A stretch of 64,000 nt of DNA from Acuticoccus sediminis (GTDB taxonomy: Bacteria > Pseudomonadota > Alphaproteobacteria > Rhizobiales > Amorphaceae). The DNA is taken from the NCBI RefSeq assembly GCF_003258595.1, contig NZ_QHHQ01000004.1:434001-498000 (forward strand). The letters are read 5' to 3'. Under the pieces are notes generated by a model, which saw nothing but the letters and a program-made list of their open reading frames with translations, had not been told where the DNA came from and ran no database searches. Numbering within the stretch: position 1 is the first letter of the stretch; every line of letters starts with the position of its first letter. The position numbers and the translations under genes were made by a program. Shown one piece after another: positions 9,365 to 18,087 of the stretch.

Positions 9365-10774
9365 ATGACCTTCGACCTCGTCATCGCCGGCGGCACCATC
9401 GCCACGGCCGCCGACGTGTTCAAAGCCGACATCGGCGTGAAAGACGGCGTCATCACCGCGCTCGGCATCGGCCTCGAGGGCGCCGAGACCATCGACGCGA
9501 CGGGCAAGTACGTCCTGCCGGGCGGCATCGACAGCCATGTCCACATCGACCAGCCCTCCGGCGAGGGTATCGTCATGGCCGACACGTTCGAGACCGGCAC
9601 TCTGTCCGGCCTCTTCGGCGGCAACACGACGCTGCTGCCGTTCTGCGTCCAGGAGAAGGGCAAGTCCCTGCGCGACGCGCTGACGGCCTACCACGCGAAG
9701 GCCGAGGGCAACTGCTACACCGACGTCTCCTTCCACCTCGTCATCTCCGACCCGACCGAATCGGTGCTCGGCCAGGAGCTGCCGGCGGCGGTGGCGGACG
9801 GCTACACCTCGTTCAAGGTCTTCATGACCTACGAGAACCTGCGCCTCAACGACGCCGAGATCCTGCAGGTGATGGACACCGCGCGACGCACCGGCGCGCT
9901 CGCCATGGTGCACTGCGAGAACGAGGACGCGATCCGCTTCCTGATCGACCGCCACGTCGCCGAGGGCCGTCTCGAGCCGCTGTCGCACGCAACGACGCGC
10001 CCCCTCGCGGTGGAGCGCGAGGCGACGCACCGCGCCATCACGCTCGCGGAGGTGGTCGACGTGCCCGTCGTCATCGTCCACGTCTCCAACGGGGCGGCGA
10101 TGGAGGAGATCGAGCGGGCGCGGGCGCGGGGCATGAACGTCACCGGGGAGACCTGCCCGCAGTACATCCGCCTCACCGAGAAGGACCTCGAGGGGATGAA
10201 CTGGGAGGGCGCCAAGGCGGTCTGCTCGCCCCCTCCGCGGACCGAGGCCGAGTGGGACAATATCTGGCGCGGCATCCAGACCGGCGTCTTCGACGTCTTC
10301 TCCTCGGACCACTGCCCGTTCCGCTACGACGACGAGCGCGGCAAGCTGAACCCCAAGGGCCGCAAGGACTTCCGTCACGTCCCGAACGGCATCCCGGGGG
10401 TGGAGACGCGCCTGCCGATCCTCTTCTCCGAGGGTGTCTCGAAGGGGCGGATCGACATAACCCGCTTCGTGGCGCTGACCTCGACGAACCACGCCAAGAC
10501 CTACGGCCTCTACCCGAAGAAGGGCACCATCGCGGTCGGCGCGGACGCCGACATCGTGCTGTGGGACCCGGAGGCGGAGACGACGATCCGCCACGCCAAC
10601 CTGCACGACGGGTCGGACTACTCGCCCTACGAGGGCCTCGAGGTCAAAGGGCTGCCGAGGACGGTCATCCTCCGCGGCAAGGTGATGGTGAAGGACGGCG
10701 AGCTCGTCGGCGCCAGGGGCGACGGACGCTATCTGCCGCGCGAACTCTCGATGAAGGTCCGCCGGCCGGGCTGA
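9365..10774 (+). CDS. hydA: Dihydropyrimidinase (D-hydantoinase)
   Basis: A 469-residue cyclic amidohydrolase that opens dihydrouracil/dihydrothymine (or hydantoins) in reductive pyrimidine breakdown. The dinuclear metal site is complete: HxH at His58/His60 ('DSHVHIDQPSG'), the carboxylated Lys151 in 'TSFKVFMTYE', His183 ('MVHCENED'), His239 ('VIVHVSNG') and Asp315 in 'SSDHCPFRYDD'. 'KDFRHVPNGIPGVETRLP' is typical of dihydropyrimidinases rather than dihydroorotases. A GAGGAG ribosome site precedes ATG 9365. No dihydropyrimidine dehydrogenase or beta-ureidopropionase gene is next to it in this window. Confidence 0.93.
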   Translation: MTFDLVIAGGTIATAADVFKADIGVKDGVITALGIGLEGAETIDATGKYVLPGGIDSHVHIDQPSGEGIVMADTFETGTLSGLFGGNTTLLPFCVQEKGKSLRDALTAYHAKAEGNCYTDVSFHLVISDPTESVLGQELPAAVADGYTSFKVFMTYENLRLNDAEILQVMDTARRTGALAMVHCENEDAIRFLIDRHVAEGRLEPLSHATTRPLAVEREATHRAITLAEVVDVPVVIVHVSNGAAMEEIERARARGMNVTGETCPQYIRLTEKDLEGMNWEGAKAVCSPPPRTEAEWDNIWRGIQTGVFDVFSSDHCPFRYDDERGKLNPKGRKDFRHVPNGIPGVETRLPILFSEGVSKGRIDITRFVALTSTNHAKTYGLYPKKGTIAVGADADIVLWDPEAETTIRHANLHDGSDYSPYEGLEVKGLPRTVILRGKVMVKDGELVGARGDGRYLPRELSMKVRRPG

Positions 10775-11043
10775 GGCCGGCCGCCGGCATTCCCGGTCCG
10801 GCTCCGCTTGCGGACGCCGGGGCCGGGTGCCGGCCACCGGGGCACGACCGCGCGGGGCGGTCGCAATCCGGCCCCGCGCACCCTATGATGTTCACGCGTG
10901 GCTCAGGATCGGTCTGGATGATCCTCGGGGCACGGGGACGGCGGCCTGACGCGGCACGATACGCGCGGCCGCGGCCCGACATCTGGTGAATGAGTTGTCC
11001 CGTCCCGCGTTCGTCCCGGGGCGCGGATCCGGGAGCATGGCCC

Positions 11044-12291
11044 ATGAGGCGTCCTCACCTTCTCGCGCTGTCCGTCGTGGCAGCGGGCGCGTGCGTCGCG
11101 GTGACGACGGCGAGCGCGCAGACCTATTCCTCGGCGCTGCCGCTGACGGTCGCGGAGCGCCGCGCGCTGGAGAGTCGCCTGTCGACGGTGCTCGACTACG
11201 CCCGCGACAACCAGGTGGCGTACATCGAGCTGCCGGGCGGCGGCCAGGCCGCGGTGCGCGCCTACCGCACCGTGCGCGGCGGCAACGGCCAGCCCTGCCG
11301 CGGCTACCGCATCGACGTGGACGGACAGGCCGGCCGCTCGGCCGTCGACGGCTACCGCTGCCGCACGCCGGACGGCGCGGTCTGGGTGCTGGCGCAGCCG
11401 GAGCTGCGCATCGCGCAGCAGGGCGCGCCGCTCGATCTGCGGCGCCCGGCCCCGCAGCCGGGCCCGCCGCCCGCGGGCGCGTCCGACCCCGGCTCGTTCG
11501 CCGAGCGCATGCGCCAGCGCCTCGGCAACGGTAGCGGCAACGCCCCCTTCAACCCCAACGCCCCGAGCCCGCCGCCGGAGGAGGACAACGCGTCGCTGTT
11601 CGCGCCGGGCGAGGTCCCGCCGATCCCGCGCGAGGCGCCGCCGCGTGACACCGCCTCGACCGGCGACGGCAGCGTCGGCGGCACGGGCGACCTCGCCGCG
11701 GCGGCGCCGGGCGACGCCGCGCCGGACGCCTCGCCGGCAACGCCGAGCGATGCCGGCGGGCCCACCGACACCACCTCCCTGCCGCAGTCCGCGCCATCGC
11801 AGGACACCGCCGCGGGCGAGCCGACCAGCGACACCTTCGCTCCCTCGGTGCAGGCGCGCCTCGCCACCGACCGCGCGGCCCGGCAGGGCACCCCGCCGGG
11901 CGACGGCGAACCGGCCGCCCCCGCCGAGGCGTCGCCGCGCGTCGTCACCGCAAAGGATCCGCAGCCCGCCGCACCGTCGGCCATCACGCCGGCCCCGGCG
12001 ACGGACGGAACGCGCGTCGTCGCGGGCCGGACCGATCCGGCGGCCACCACGTCGGCGAGCGACGAGCGCGTCGTCGCCGCGCTGAAGGAGCTCGACTATC
12101 TCGGCCCGTCCGATGGCGACACGCCCGGCGCGGTCGAGGCGGCCATCGGCGACTTCGCCAGCGACGAACGCTTCGCGCTGCCGGTGCCGTCCGACGCGCT
12201 GCTGGCGCGCCTCAACGATGCCCTCGACCGCACCGGCTCGCTGCCGATCTGCCAGACCGGCGCCCAGTCGATGTGCATCTCCCCCGACTGA
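11044..12291 (+). CDS. Secreted Pro/Ala-rich protein with surface-antigen-like N-terminal domain
   Basis: A 415-residue exported protein of unknown function. The start is ATG 11044, just after a GGGAG site. A Sec signal peptide ('LLALSVVAAGACVAVTTASA') ends near residue 26. Residues ~30-125 contain a domain with 'PCRGYRIDVDGQAGRSAVDG' and 'CRTPDGAVW', which resembles the C-terminal part of 17-kDa/RT0821-type surface antigens. The next ~200 residues are low-complexity Pro/Ala/Thr/Asp linker, followed by a short C-terminal region with two cysteines ('PICQTGAQSMC'). The gene stands alone and ends at a strong bidirectional terminator. Confidence 0.72.
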   Translation: MRRPHLLALSVVAAGACVAVTTASAQTYSSALPLTVAERRALESRLSTVLDYARDNQVAYIELPGGGQAAVRAYRTVRGGNGQPCRGYRIDVDGQAGRSAVDGYRCRTPDGAVWVLAQPELRIAQQGAPLDLRRPAPQPGPPPAGASDPGSFAERMRQRLGNGSGNAPFNPNAPSPPPEEDNASLFAPGEVPPIPREAPPRDTASTGDGSVGGTGDLAAAAPGDAAPDASPATPSDAGGPTDTTSLPQSAPSQDTAAGEPTSDTFAPSVQARLATDRAARQGTPPGDGEPAAPAEASPRVVTAKDPQPAAPSAITPAPATDGTRVVAGRTDPAATTSASDERVVAALKELDYLGPSDGDTPGAVEAAIGDFASDERFALPVPSDALLARLNDALDRTGSLPICQTGAQSMCISPD

Positions 12292-12340
12292 AACCGGTAG
12301 CGGCGCCCGCTATAGCGCGGGCGCCCGCCTGAAACGTGAA

Positions 12341-12376
12341 GAGGCCGTCCGGGTCGCCCGGACGGCCTCTTTCGTT
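12341..12376. terminator. Bidirectional hairpin terminator
   Basis: A perfect 13-base-pair inverted repeat (gaggccgtccggg / cccggacggcctc) with a three-base loop, at 12341-12369, is followed by TTTCGTT. On the other strand the same stem is followed by TTCACGTTT. It lies between two convergent genes (stops at 12291 and 12488), so it probably ends both transcripts. A second, shorter stem without a T tract is at 12303-12324. Confidence 0.8.
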
Positions 12377-12487
12377 CTGAAGGCCAGCGGGCCCGGTATG
12401 CCGGCCGGCTTCGGCCGGCGAAACGCGCGTCGCGCCTGCGGGGTGAGAGGCCGGGCCGCGCCAGTCCGCCCGGCGCCGCGCCTCAGA

Positions 12488-13465
12488 TCACTCGGTGCGG
12501 GTGACCGTCACGGCGGTGGGCGCGCGCACCGAGCGGACGGAGAGGTCCGTCCCCTCGGCGATCGGCACCCGGAGCCGCTGGTCGGCCGAGCCGGTGAAGA
12601 CCTCGCCGTCGAGGCGAATGCGGTAGGTGCCGTCGGCGCTGATCAGCACCGCGCCCGGTTCGGCCGGGACCGACACCCACCCGTCATCGGCGCGCACCGT
12701 CAGCGGTCCGGAACCGAGGGCGCCGGAGCCGCCGCGGTCGAACAGGCCGAAGTCCGCGATCCCGTTGTCCTCGAGGTAGAACGCGACGCCGCCGGCGCCG
12801 ACGAGCAGCACCAGCGCCAGCACGAGCGTCCCGACGACGTCCTTGATCCGGCTGCGCCGGCGCGGCACCACGAGGATCTCGCGCGTGCGCGGCTCCGCCA
12901 CCACGACCCGCCGCGGCCGCTTGGCCGACGTTTTCGGCGAGACGGCGAGCCCGGCGCCGTTCTCCCGGCCCCCCGCGCGCGACTGGCCCGGCACGATCGC
13001 CGCGACGTCGAGGTCGCCCGGCTCGCGCTCCTCGCCGTCGTCCCGCTCGTCGTGGTCCTCGTCGTGGCCGTCGTCGTGGCCGTCGTCCGGCTCATCGTGG
13101 TCCGGCTCCTCGTCGTGTTCGACCTCCACGTCGACGATGTGCTCGTCGTCGCGGTTGTCCCGGCGGCTGCGCCGCTTGACGTCGGCCCACACCTCGGGCT
13201 CGACCGCCTCGGGTTCCTCCGGAGCGGGCTCCGGCTCGCGCAGCTCCTCTCCCAGCGCGCCCTCGAAGCGGGTGGCGATATCGGTCGGCATCACCGACTT
13301 GGACCGCGACCGGCCCGACGGGTCGACGGCCGCAGGAGAATCCGGCGTCGTCGGCGTATTCGGCGTGCCGGTGGGGAAGTCGATCCCGCACACCGGGCAC
13401 CGATAGGCGCCGGACACGACCGGTTCACCGCACGCGCGGCATCGGAAGAAGGCTCGCGAGGCCAA
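12488..13465 (-). CDS. Zinc-ribbon membrane protein with Asp/His-rich tract
   Basis: About 325 residues, function unknown. From TTG 13465 the order is: a CxxC...CxxC zinc ribbon (Cys9, 12, 23, 26; 'FRCRACGEPVVSG'), a Pro-rich linker, a strikingly acidic Asp/Glu/His tract of ~50 residues ('DGHDDGHDEDHDERDDGEE'), a Lys/Arg-rich segment, one membrane helix ('VVGTLVLALVLLVGAGGVAF'), and a beta-rich C-terminal domain that may be PEGA-like ('VPAEPGAVLISADGTYRI'). I choose the TTG because GAGGGGG lies five bases upstream and homology-like sequence starts there; the frame stays open to an ATG at 13606. The zinc ribbon would face the cytosol and the C-terminal domain the periplasm. Confidence 0.65.
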   Translation of the reverse strand: MASRAFFRCRACGEPVVSGAYRCPVCGIDFPTGTPNTPTTPDSPAAVDPSGRSRSKSVMPTDIATRFEGALGEELREPEPAPEEPEAVEPEVWADVKRRSRRDNRDDEHIVDVEVEHDEEPDHDEPDDGHDDGHDEDHDERDDGEEREPGDLDVAAIVPGQSRAGGRENGAGLAVSPKTSAKRPRRVVVAEPRTREILVVPRRRSRIKDVVGTLVLALVLLVGAGGVAFYLEDNGIADFGLFDRGGSGALGSGPLTVRADDGWVSVPAEPGAVLISADGTYRIRLDGEVFTGSADQRLRVPIAEGTDLSVRSVRAPTAVTVTRTE

Positions 13466-13629
13466 ATACGCCCCCTCGTTAAAGACCGTCCGGCGAATGC
13501 CACCAACCGTCACGCCGGTCAAACCGCGTGCCGGGTGCCGGCCCCTGTCGCATCGTCTCACCCCCGCGGCGACGCCACGGGGACGATGCGGCAGCGACGG
13601 ACGCACCCGGCCGGTCCGGCCGGGTGATG

Positions 13630-14142
13630 TTAACGTGTTTTGCGGTAGAGCCAGTAGCGCCCGCGTTCGGCGTCCGCGGAGCGAGGCAGCGCCTCGAAGT
13701 CCGGCATTTCCAGCTCGATGCCGCTCGCCACGTACCCGCCGGGCGCGGTCCGCTCGGCGATCAGCGGCGACAGCCAGGCGCGCTTGACGAGGTCGGCCGT
13801 CGGGTCGCCCGAGCCGAGGTCGCAGTGCACCAGCGCCGCAAGCGCGCCCACGCGCGGCCCGCAGAAGGCCAGCGTGTCGCGGATCTCGCCGACGATCATG
13901 TGATCGGCATCGGGGATGGAGGCCGGGTGCGCGGTGATCGACCGGTCGAACACGAAGATCTCCCGATCCGGCAGGATCGTGCGCAGGTGATCGAACGTGC
14001 GCCCGTTGCCGAGGCCCAGTTCCAGGACCGGCCCCGGCACGTCGAGCGCCGCGGCCACCTCTTCCAGAAATGTCTTCTGCGCGGTCATGCGCGCGATGAA
14101 GACCTCCAGCCGGCTGACGCGCCGGGTCGCCTCGGTTGTCAT
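13630..14142 (-). CDS. Class I SAM-dependent methyltransferase
   Basis: A 170-residue Rossmann-fold methyltransferase with the SAM-binding motif 'VLELGLGNGRTFDHLR' at residues ~37-52 and an acidic strand-2 end ('IFVFDRSI'). The substrate is unknown. The small size and absence of an extra substrate domain suggest a stand-alone small-molecule or protein methyltransferase of a family found mostly in alphaproteobacteria. It starts at ATG 14142, overlapping the stop of the upstream PH-domain gene by four bases (ATGA), so it is translated with it. A 9-bp GC hairpin at 13604-13626 lies downstream and may end the transcript. Confidence 0.78.
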   Translation of the reverse strand: MTTEATRRVSRLEVFIARMTAQKTFLEEVAAALDVPGPVLELGLGNGRTFDHLRTILPDREIFVFDRSITAHPASIPDADHMIVGEIRDTLAFCGPRVGALAALVHCDLGSGDPTADLVKRAWLSPLIAERTAPGGYVASGIELEMPDFEALPRSADAERGRYWLYRKTR

Positions 14143-14525
14143 ACCCGCAGAGCGCTGCGCAGCCGTTCCGGGTCGGGCATGCCGCCCTGCACCAGCTCGG
14201 GGTTGTCGCCGGCGGTATAGATCTTGAGGATGCCGCAGTTGAAGATCCGGTCGACGAAGGTCTGGTCGATGCGCACGGTCCGGATCGATTCGAGTTCGAT
14301 CTCCAGTCGCTCCTTGTTGAACACGCCGCGCGTCAGGAGGACGCGCTCGTCGCCCACGGTCAGGAGCGTGCACTTGGTCTTGACGTACCAGACCAGCAGC
14401 CAGACGATGCCGATGACGAACGGCACGAGCAGACACGCCAGGATGAACCGCCCCGGCTCGTCCGCGAACATGCGCGGATGCTCCTGGTAGCGTGGCTTGG
14501 GGACATTGTCGGACGTCATGGTCAT
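14139..14525 (-). CDS. PH-domain (DUF304/bPH2-type) membrane protein, copy 1
   Basis: A 128-residue membrane-anchored protein. One or two closely spaced membrane helices ('FILACLLVPFVIGIVWLLVW', residues ~26-48) precede a bacterial PH-like domain that begins 'TLLTVGDERVLLTRGVFNKE' and ends 'FNCGILKIYTAGDNPEL'. Function is unknown; such proteins are usually oligomeric membrane-associated scaffolds. It overlaps the methyltransferase gene downstream and is a paralogue of the next gene upstream (14634-15017), with long identical stretches such as 'VDRIFNCGILK'. Confidence 0.75.
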   Translation of the reverse strand: MTMTSDNVPKPRYQEHPRMFADEPGRFILACLLVPFVIGIVWLLVWYVKTKCTLLTVGDERVLLTRGVFNKERLEIELESIRTVRIDQTFVDRIFNCGILKIYTAGDNPELVQGGMPDPERLRSALRV

Positions 14526-14633
14526 CGGTTTCAGCGCTCTCCGTCGGTCAAGCTAAGGGGCCGTGCTTCGTGATGGCCTTGGCGGTCGAACCCGCGAGGC
14601 CCCACAATGGTTGCCTTCGTCGTCGATGCAAGT

Positions 14634-15017
14634 TTACGCGTTGGAGCCGCGGGCGTTGCGCAACGCGGTGCGCAGCGTGTCCGGATCGGGCAGTCCGCCC
14701 TGGTCGATGTCCGGCGCGTCGCCGGAGGTGTAGACCTTCAGGATCCCGCAATTGAAAATCCGGTCGACGAACGTCTGATCGACCCGCACGGTCCGGATCG
14801 AGCTCATCTCGACCTCGATGCTTTCCTTGTTGAAGACGCCGCGGCGCAGGGTCACGCGCTCGTCGTCGACCGTCACGAGCGTGCTGCGATTGACGATGTA
14901 CCAGACGAGGAGCCACACGATCCCGACCACGAACGGAATGAGCAGGCACGCCAGGATGAACTTCCCCGGTTCGTCGGCGAACATCGTCGGGTGTTCGTTG
15001 TAGAGAGGGGTACTCAT
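14634..15017 (-). CDS. PH-domain (DUF304/bPH2-type) membrane protein, copy 2
   Basis: A 127-residue paralogue of the downstream gene, with the same layout: short N-terminus ('MSTPLYNEHPTMFADEPG'), hydrophobic hairpin ('FILACLLIPFVVGIVWLLVW') and PH-like domain ('DERVTLRRGVFNKE', 'VDQTFVDRIFNCGILKVYTS'). I start at ATG 15017 because the matching paralogue also begins about there. The pair is separated by about 108 bases and arose by tandem duplication. The two may form a hetero-oligomer; nothing in the sequence identifies a ligand. Confidence 0.75.
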   Translation of the reverse strand: MSTPLYNEHPTMFADEPGKFILACLLIPFVVGIVWLLVWYIVNRSTLVTVDDERVTLRRGVFNKESIEVEMSSIRTVRVDQTFVDRIFNCGILKVYTSGDAPDIDQGGLPDPDTLRTALRNARGSNA

Positions 15018-15205
15018 GCGCCATCCGATGCTACGTGTCTCCACGCCGCAATATAATGACGCTCCGTCCGACGCATACCCCCAGCAGCGTCAGTCTCTTG
15101 TGAACGACGCGGATCTCCGCGCGCGGCGGCGCCGGGAACTGGCGCTTGCCTTGTGCCGCCGCCGTTGCGGCGGATCGCCCCGCGGGGCCGCGCGCGGCGG
15201 CTCGC

Positions 15206-15469
15206 TCAGTGGTACTGCTGCAGCGTCACCAGACGCCACGACCCTGCCGAGATGAGCTGGCGGTAGCTGACGTTGACCGAGTGCAGCTTGCCTTCGATCT
15301 CCCGCCGCCAGAACTCCAGGAAGGTTTCCAGCACCGGGAACTCGGGCGCACAATCGTATTCCTGCCAGATATAGCTTTGCAGGATCGCAGGATGATCCGG
15401 CATGCGGTAGAGAATTTCTGCTGTCGTCAAGCTGTATCCGGCGAGTTGCCGTTCCAACCCTGTCACCAT
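15206..15469 (-). CDS. usg: Usg family protein
   Basis: An 87-residue protein of the alphaproteobacterial Usg family, first named for its position near trp genes and still of unknown function. Family hallmarks seen here are 'YSLTTAEILYRMPDHPAILQ', 'YIWQEYDCAPEFPVL' and 'FLEFWRREIEGKLHSV'. The start is ATG 15469, with GGGAGAG six bases upstream; an in-frame TTG seven codons earlier is less likely. It is monocistronic here, without trp neighbours. Its presence supports an alphaproteobacterial host. Confidence 0.88.
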   Translation of the reverse strand: MVTGLERQLAGYSLTTAEILYRMPDHPAILQSYIWQEYDCAPEFPVLETFLEFWRREIEGKLHSVNVSYRQLISAGSWRLVTLQQYH

Positions 15470-15585
15470 TGGTCTCTCCCAATCAGACAATCAAAAGTCT
15501 GCCACGAGAAATGGTAAAGGCAAGCCGGCGAATGAATTTTGAGCAAGCTGTGCAACAGGTTAGCTGGCAGCAGTGCAGGAGACTG

Positions 15586-16662
15586 CTAGCGCTGTTGGTG
15601 CGTCAGCTTTCTCCGGAGGTTGCCGAACCGCTCCGAAATCGAAGCGCCCTTGCCCGAACGCCCCTTCGCGACCAGATCCGCCACCACCGCGTCCCGCGCG
15701 CCCAGCGGCCGCTGCGGCCCCACCGTGGTGTCGGTGACGAGCTGGTGCTCCACCTCGGCGTTGAGCTGCGCGCCGAGCAGGATGATGATCATCGACACGT
15801 AGAGCCACATCATGAAGCCGATGACGGCGCCGAGCGAACCGTAGGTCGCGTTGTAGTTGGCGAAATTCGCCAGGTAGAACGAGAACGCCGCCGACGCGAC
15901 GACCCACAGAAAGGCCGTGAGGACGCTGCCCCACAGCACCCAGCGCAGCCGCGGCGGGCGGCGGGACGCACCGTAGCGGAAGAGCAGGCTGAGCCCCGCC
16001 ATCAGCACCACGAAGAGCGAGGGCCAGCGCACCATCGCGACCGCCGCCTCCCCCCGGCCGCCGAGCCCGATGTGGCCGAGCACCACCGGCACGACGACAA
16101 TGGCCGAGATCAGCACCGCCGCGGCGAGGATCGCCGCGAGGGTGAAGGCGAGCGAGACCAGCGTCAGCGTGAAGAAGCCGCGCTTCTCCTCCTCGCCGTA
16201 GACGACGTTCATGGCCGAGAAGAGCGCCTTGACGCCCGCGTTCGCCGACCAGAGGGCGACGAGGATACCGACGAGGAAGCCGACGCTCAGCGTGCTCTGG
16301 TCCTGCGAGGCGAGCCGGCTGAGCTGCTCCGTCACGAGATCGACCGCCGTGTCGGGCAGGACGCCGGAAAGTGCGGCAACGTGGCTCTGCACGGCAGTGA
16401 CGTCGAACACCAGACCGTAGAGCGCCACGAAGGCGGCGATGCCGGGGAAGATCGCCAGGAGCAGGAAGAACGCCGCCCCGCCGGCGATCAGGGAAATGTT
16501 GTTTCGCCCGAAGTCGGCCGCAGTACGCGTCAGGATCGCCCGCCACGCCGGGAGCGGGATCTGGAAGACCCCCTGGGCGTGTCGCCCGTCCGGCCCGGCC
16601 GGCGGCGCGCCGCGCTCCGCAACCTCGTCCGCCGCCGCATCGTCCGCTGCGCGCTGCTCCAT
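15586..16662 (-). CDS. YihY/UPF0761-family (BrkB-like) membrane protein
   Basis: A 358-residue inner-membrane protein with about six hydrophobic helices after an ~50-residue hydrophilic N-terminus. Family features are 'ISLIAGGAAFFLLLAIFPGI' in the first helix, 'LWSANAGVKALFSAMNVVYG' and 'GAVIGFMMWLYVSMIIILLG' near the C-terminus. The family was once called ribonuclease BN in error and its transport or envelope role is unsettled. The start is ATG 16662, with GAGGGAGG seven bases upstream; the frame continues upstream but without homology. It is divergent from the HD-like gene. Confidence 0.87.
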   Translation of the reverse strand: MEQRAADDAAADEVAERGAPPAGPDGRHAQGVFQIPLPAWRAILTRTAADFGRNNISLIAGGAAFFLLLAIFPGIAAFVALYGLVFDVTAVQSHVAALSGVLPDTAVDLVTEQLSRLASQDQSTLSVGFLVGILVALWSANAGVKALFSAMNVVYGEEEKRGFFTLTLVSLAFTLAAILAAAVLISAIVVVPVVLGHIGLGGRGEAAVAMVRWPSLFVVLMAGLSLLFRYGASRRPPRLRWVLWGSVLTAFLWVVASAAFSFYLANFANYNATYGSLGAVIGFMMWLYVSMIIILLGAQLNAEVEHQLVTDTTVGPQRPLGARDAVVADLVAKGRSGKGASISERFGNLRRKLTHQQR

Positions 16663-16874
16663 GTCGTCGCCTCCCTCGATAATGGCGCAACCATGCACGG
16701 GGCCCGCGGGTTCCACGCCGCCTTCGATCGGACGCGCGGCCGTGACAGCGCCAGAGGGTAGCAGACGCGTCGCGTCCCGGCCCGAGGTCCGTTGACGGCC
16801 CCCGGCGGTGCAGTCCAGAAGGGCGCGGATGCGGCCCGGTGGGCTGCAACGGGTCCCAGCGGTACACCTATTCG

Positions 16875-17798
16875 ATGCACGACGCCCTCGCCCCACGGAG
16901 CACGAGCCCGGCGCCGCTCGATCCGGCGCTCGGACCGGTGCTTGCCGAGTTCGCCGCGCTGAAGCGCGTGCCGGCGCGCGCGAGCGCCCACCGCTCGATC
17001 GCCGACGAGGGCTTCCGCCGCGCCTGGACCGCGATTCTCGCCGGCGAGCCGCTGGAGGACGTCGCGCGGACGGAGGTCGCCTACGCCGCCGCGCAGATCG
17101 CGCTGGTGCCGGTGGACGCCGCGCAGCTCGCCCATGCGGGCGTCGACCCCGACGATCGCCGCACGGTCTACCGGAACGCCGCCGGCCGCACGGTCGGCAC
17201 GCTGTCCGAACCCGTCGCCGACCGCCTCGCCGCCGTCGTCGAGGGAATGACGCCGCCGGGGACGGGACCGCAGTTCGTCGACCTGCTGGCGAGCCAGGCC
17301 CGAGCCGGGGCGCTGCGCGAGGGCGCCGCCCGGCTGGTGATGCCGCCGGAGGAGATGCAGTCCGAGCACGCGTGGTCCGTCGCGGTGATGGGCGGGCTCC
17401 TGCAGCTGCGGCGCGACGAGCCGGCGGGACCCGCCATGCTCCTCGGCCTCGCCCATCATCTCGGCGACGCCTACGCCGCCGTACCCGACCCCGAGGCGCC
17501 GAGCCCCGAGGACGAGACCGCCCGCCGCCGCTCCGTCGCCCGCGCGCTGGAACAGTGCCCCGGCGAGCTGGCCGAGCTCCTCGCCGCCGCGCTCGATCAC
17601 CGGAACGACCTCCGGCTGCCCGCCGCGGGCGCCTTCGTCGCCGCCGACCTCATCGACCGCGTGCTGCAGCAGCGGCACTACGCGAACCTCGCCGGCTTCT
17701 CCCTCTCGGACGCGATGGACGCGCGGGAGTTCGTCGACCCGGGTCCGATCCGCGAATTCCAGCTCGAGGTGCTCGCCCGCTTTCGCCTCACATTCTGA
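16875..17798 (+). CDS. Hypothetical alpha-helical protein with degenerate HD-like motif
   Basis: A 307-residue cytosolic, Ala-rich helical protein that I cannot assign firmly. The middle contains 'AMLLGLAHHLGDAYAAVPD', which looks like an HD-domain His-His/Asp core but without the classical HD doublet, so catalysis is doubtful. 'MPPEEMQSEHAWSVAVMGGL' just before it could supply another His ligand. The start is ATG 16875 ('MHDALAPRS'); no strong ribosome site is visible. It is divergent from the YihY gene with overlapping upstream regions. An HD-GYP/HDOD relative or an unrelated helical fold are both possible. Confidence 0.55.
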   Translation: MHDALAPRSTSPAPLDPALGPVLAEFAALKRVPARASAHRSIADEGFRRAWTAILAGEPLEDVARTEVAYAAAQIALVPVDAAQLAHAGVDPDDRRTVYRNAAGRTVGTLSEPVADRLAAVVEGMTPPGTGPQFVDLLASQARAGALREGAARLVMPPEEMQSEHAWSVAVMGGLLQLRRDEPAGPAMLLGLAHHLGDAYAAVPDPEAPSPEDETARRRSVARALEQCPGELAELLAAALDHRNDLRLPAAGAFVAADLIDRVLQQRHYANLAGFSLSDAMDAREFVDPGPIREFQLEVLARFRLTF

Positions 17799-18087
17799 TG
17801 AGAATTTCATCACCTCCCATGCATATTACGCAACCTTAGCGATGGTGCGGAGGAAATACGCGGCAAAGCGCGGCAAACCCATGACAAAAAGGATTGATTT
17901 TTCTCGGCTAGAGGCCTTGCGAGACTTGGCAAGAGCGCCGCGAATGCCGATAAGCTCGCGACGAAGCATTTCGTTGCGCCGGTGGTCCGGAATCTGCCAG
18001 CGTCGCGATGTGCGCTGGTCACATGCCGCCGCAGTCGTCCGTGGCCAGCCCCACCGCAGGACCCCGTGACCCGATAGCCGACGACCC

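Noticed and set aside
8369-10837. Long minus-strand frame of more than 800 codons
   Set aside because: Antisense to the ghrA-like and dihydropyrimidinase genes, which have full catalytic motifs; the frame has Arg/His/Gly-rich shadow composition.
13020-13140. Repeated GTCGTGG-like units as a DNA repeat or regulatory array
   Set aside because: They are explained as codons for the Asp/His/Glu-rich tract of the zinc-ribbon membrane protein.
17799-18087. Small minus-strand frames in the gap before the TIM-barrel gene
   Set aside because: The best is 47 codons (17826-17969) with a weak ribosome site and no recognisable feature; competing frames overlap it.
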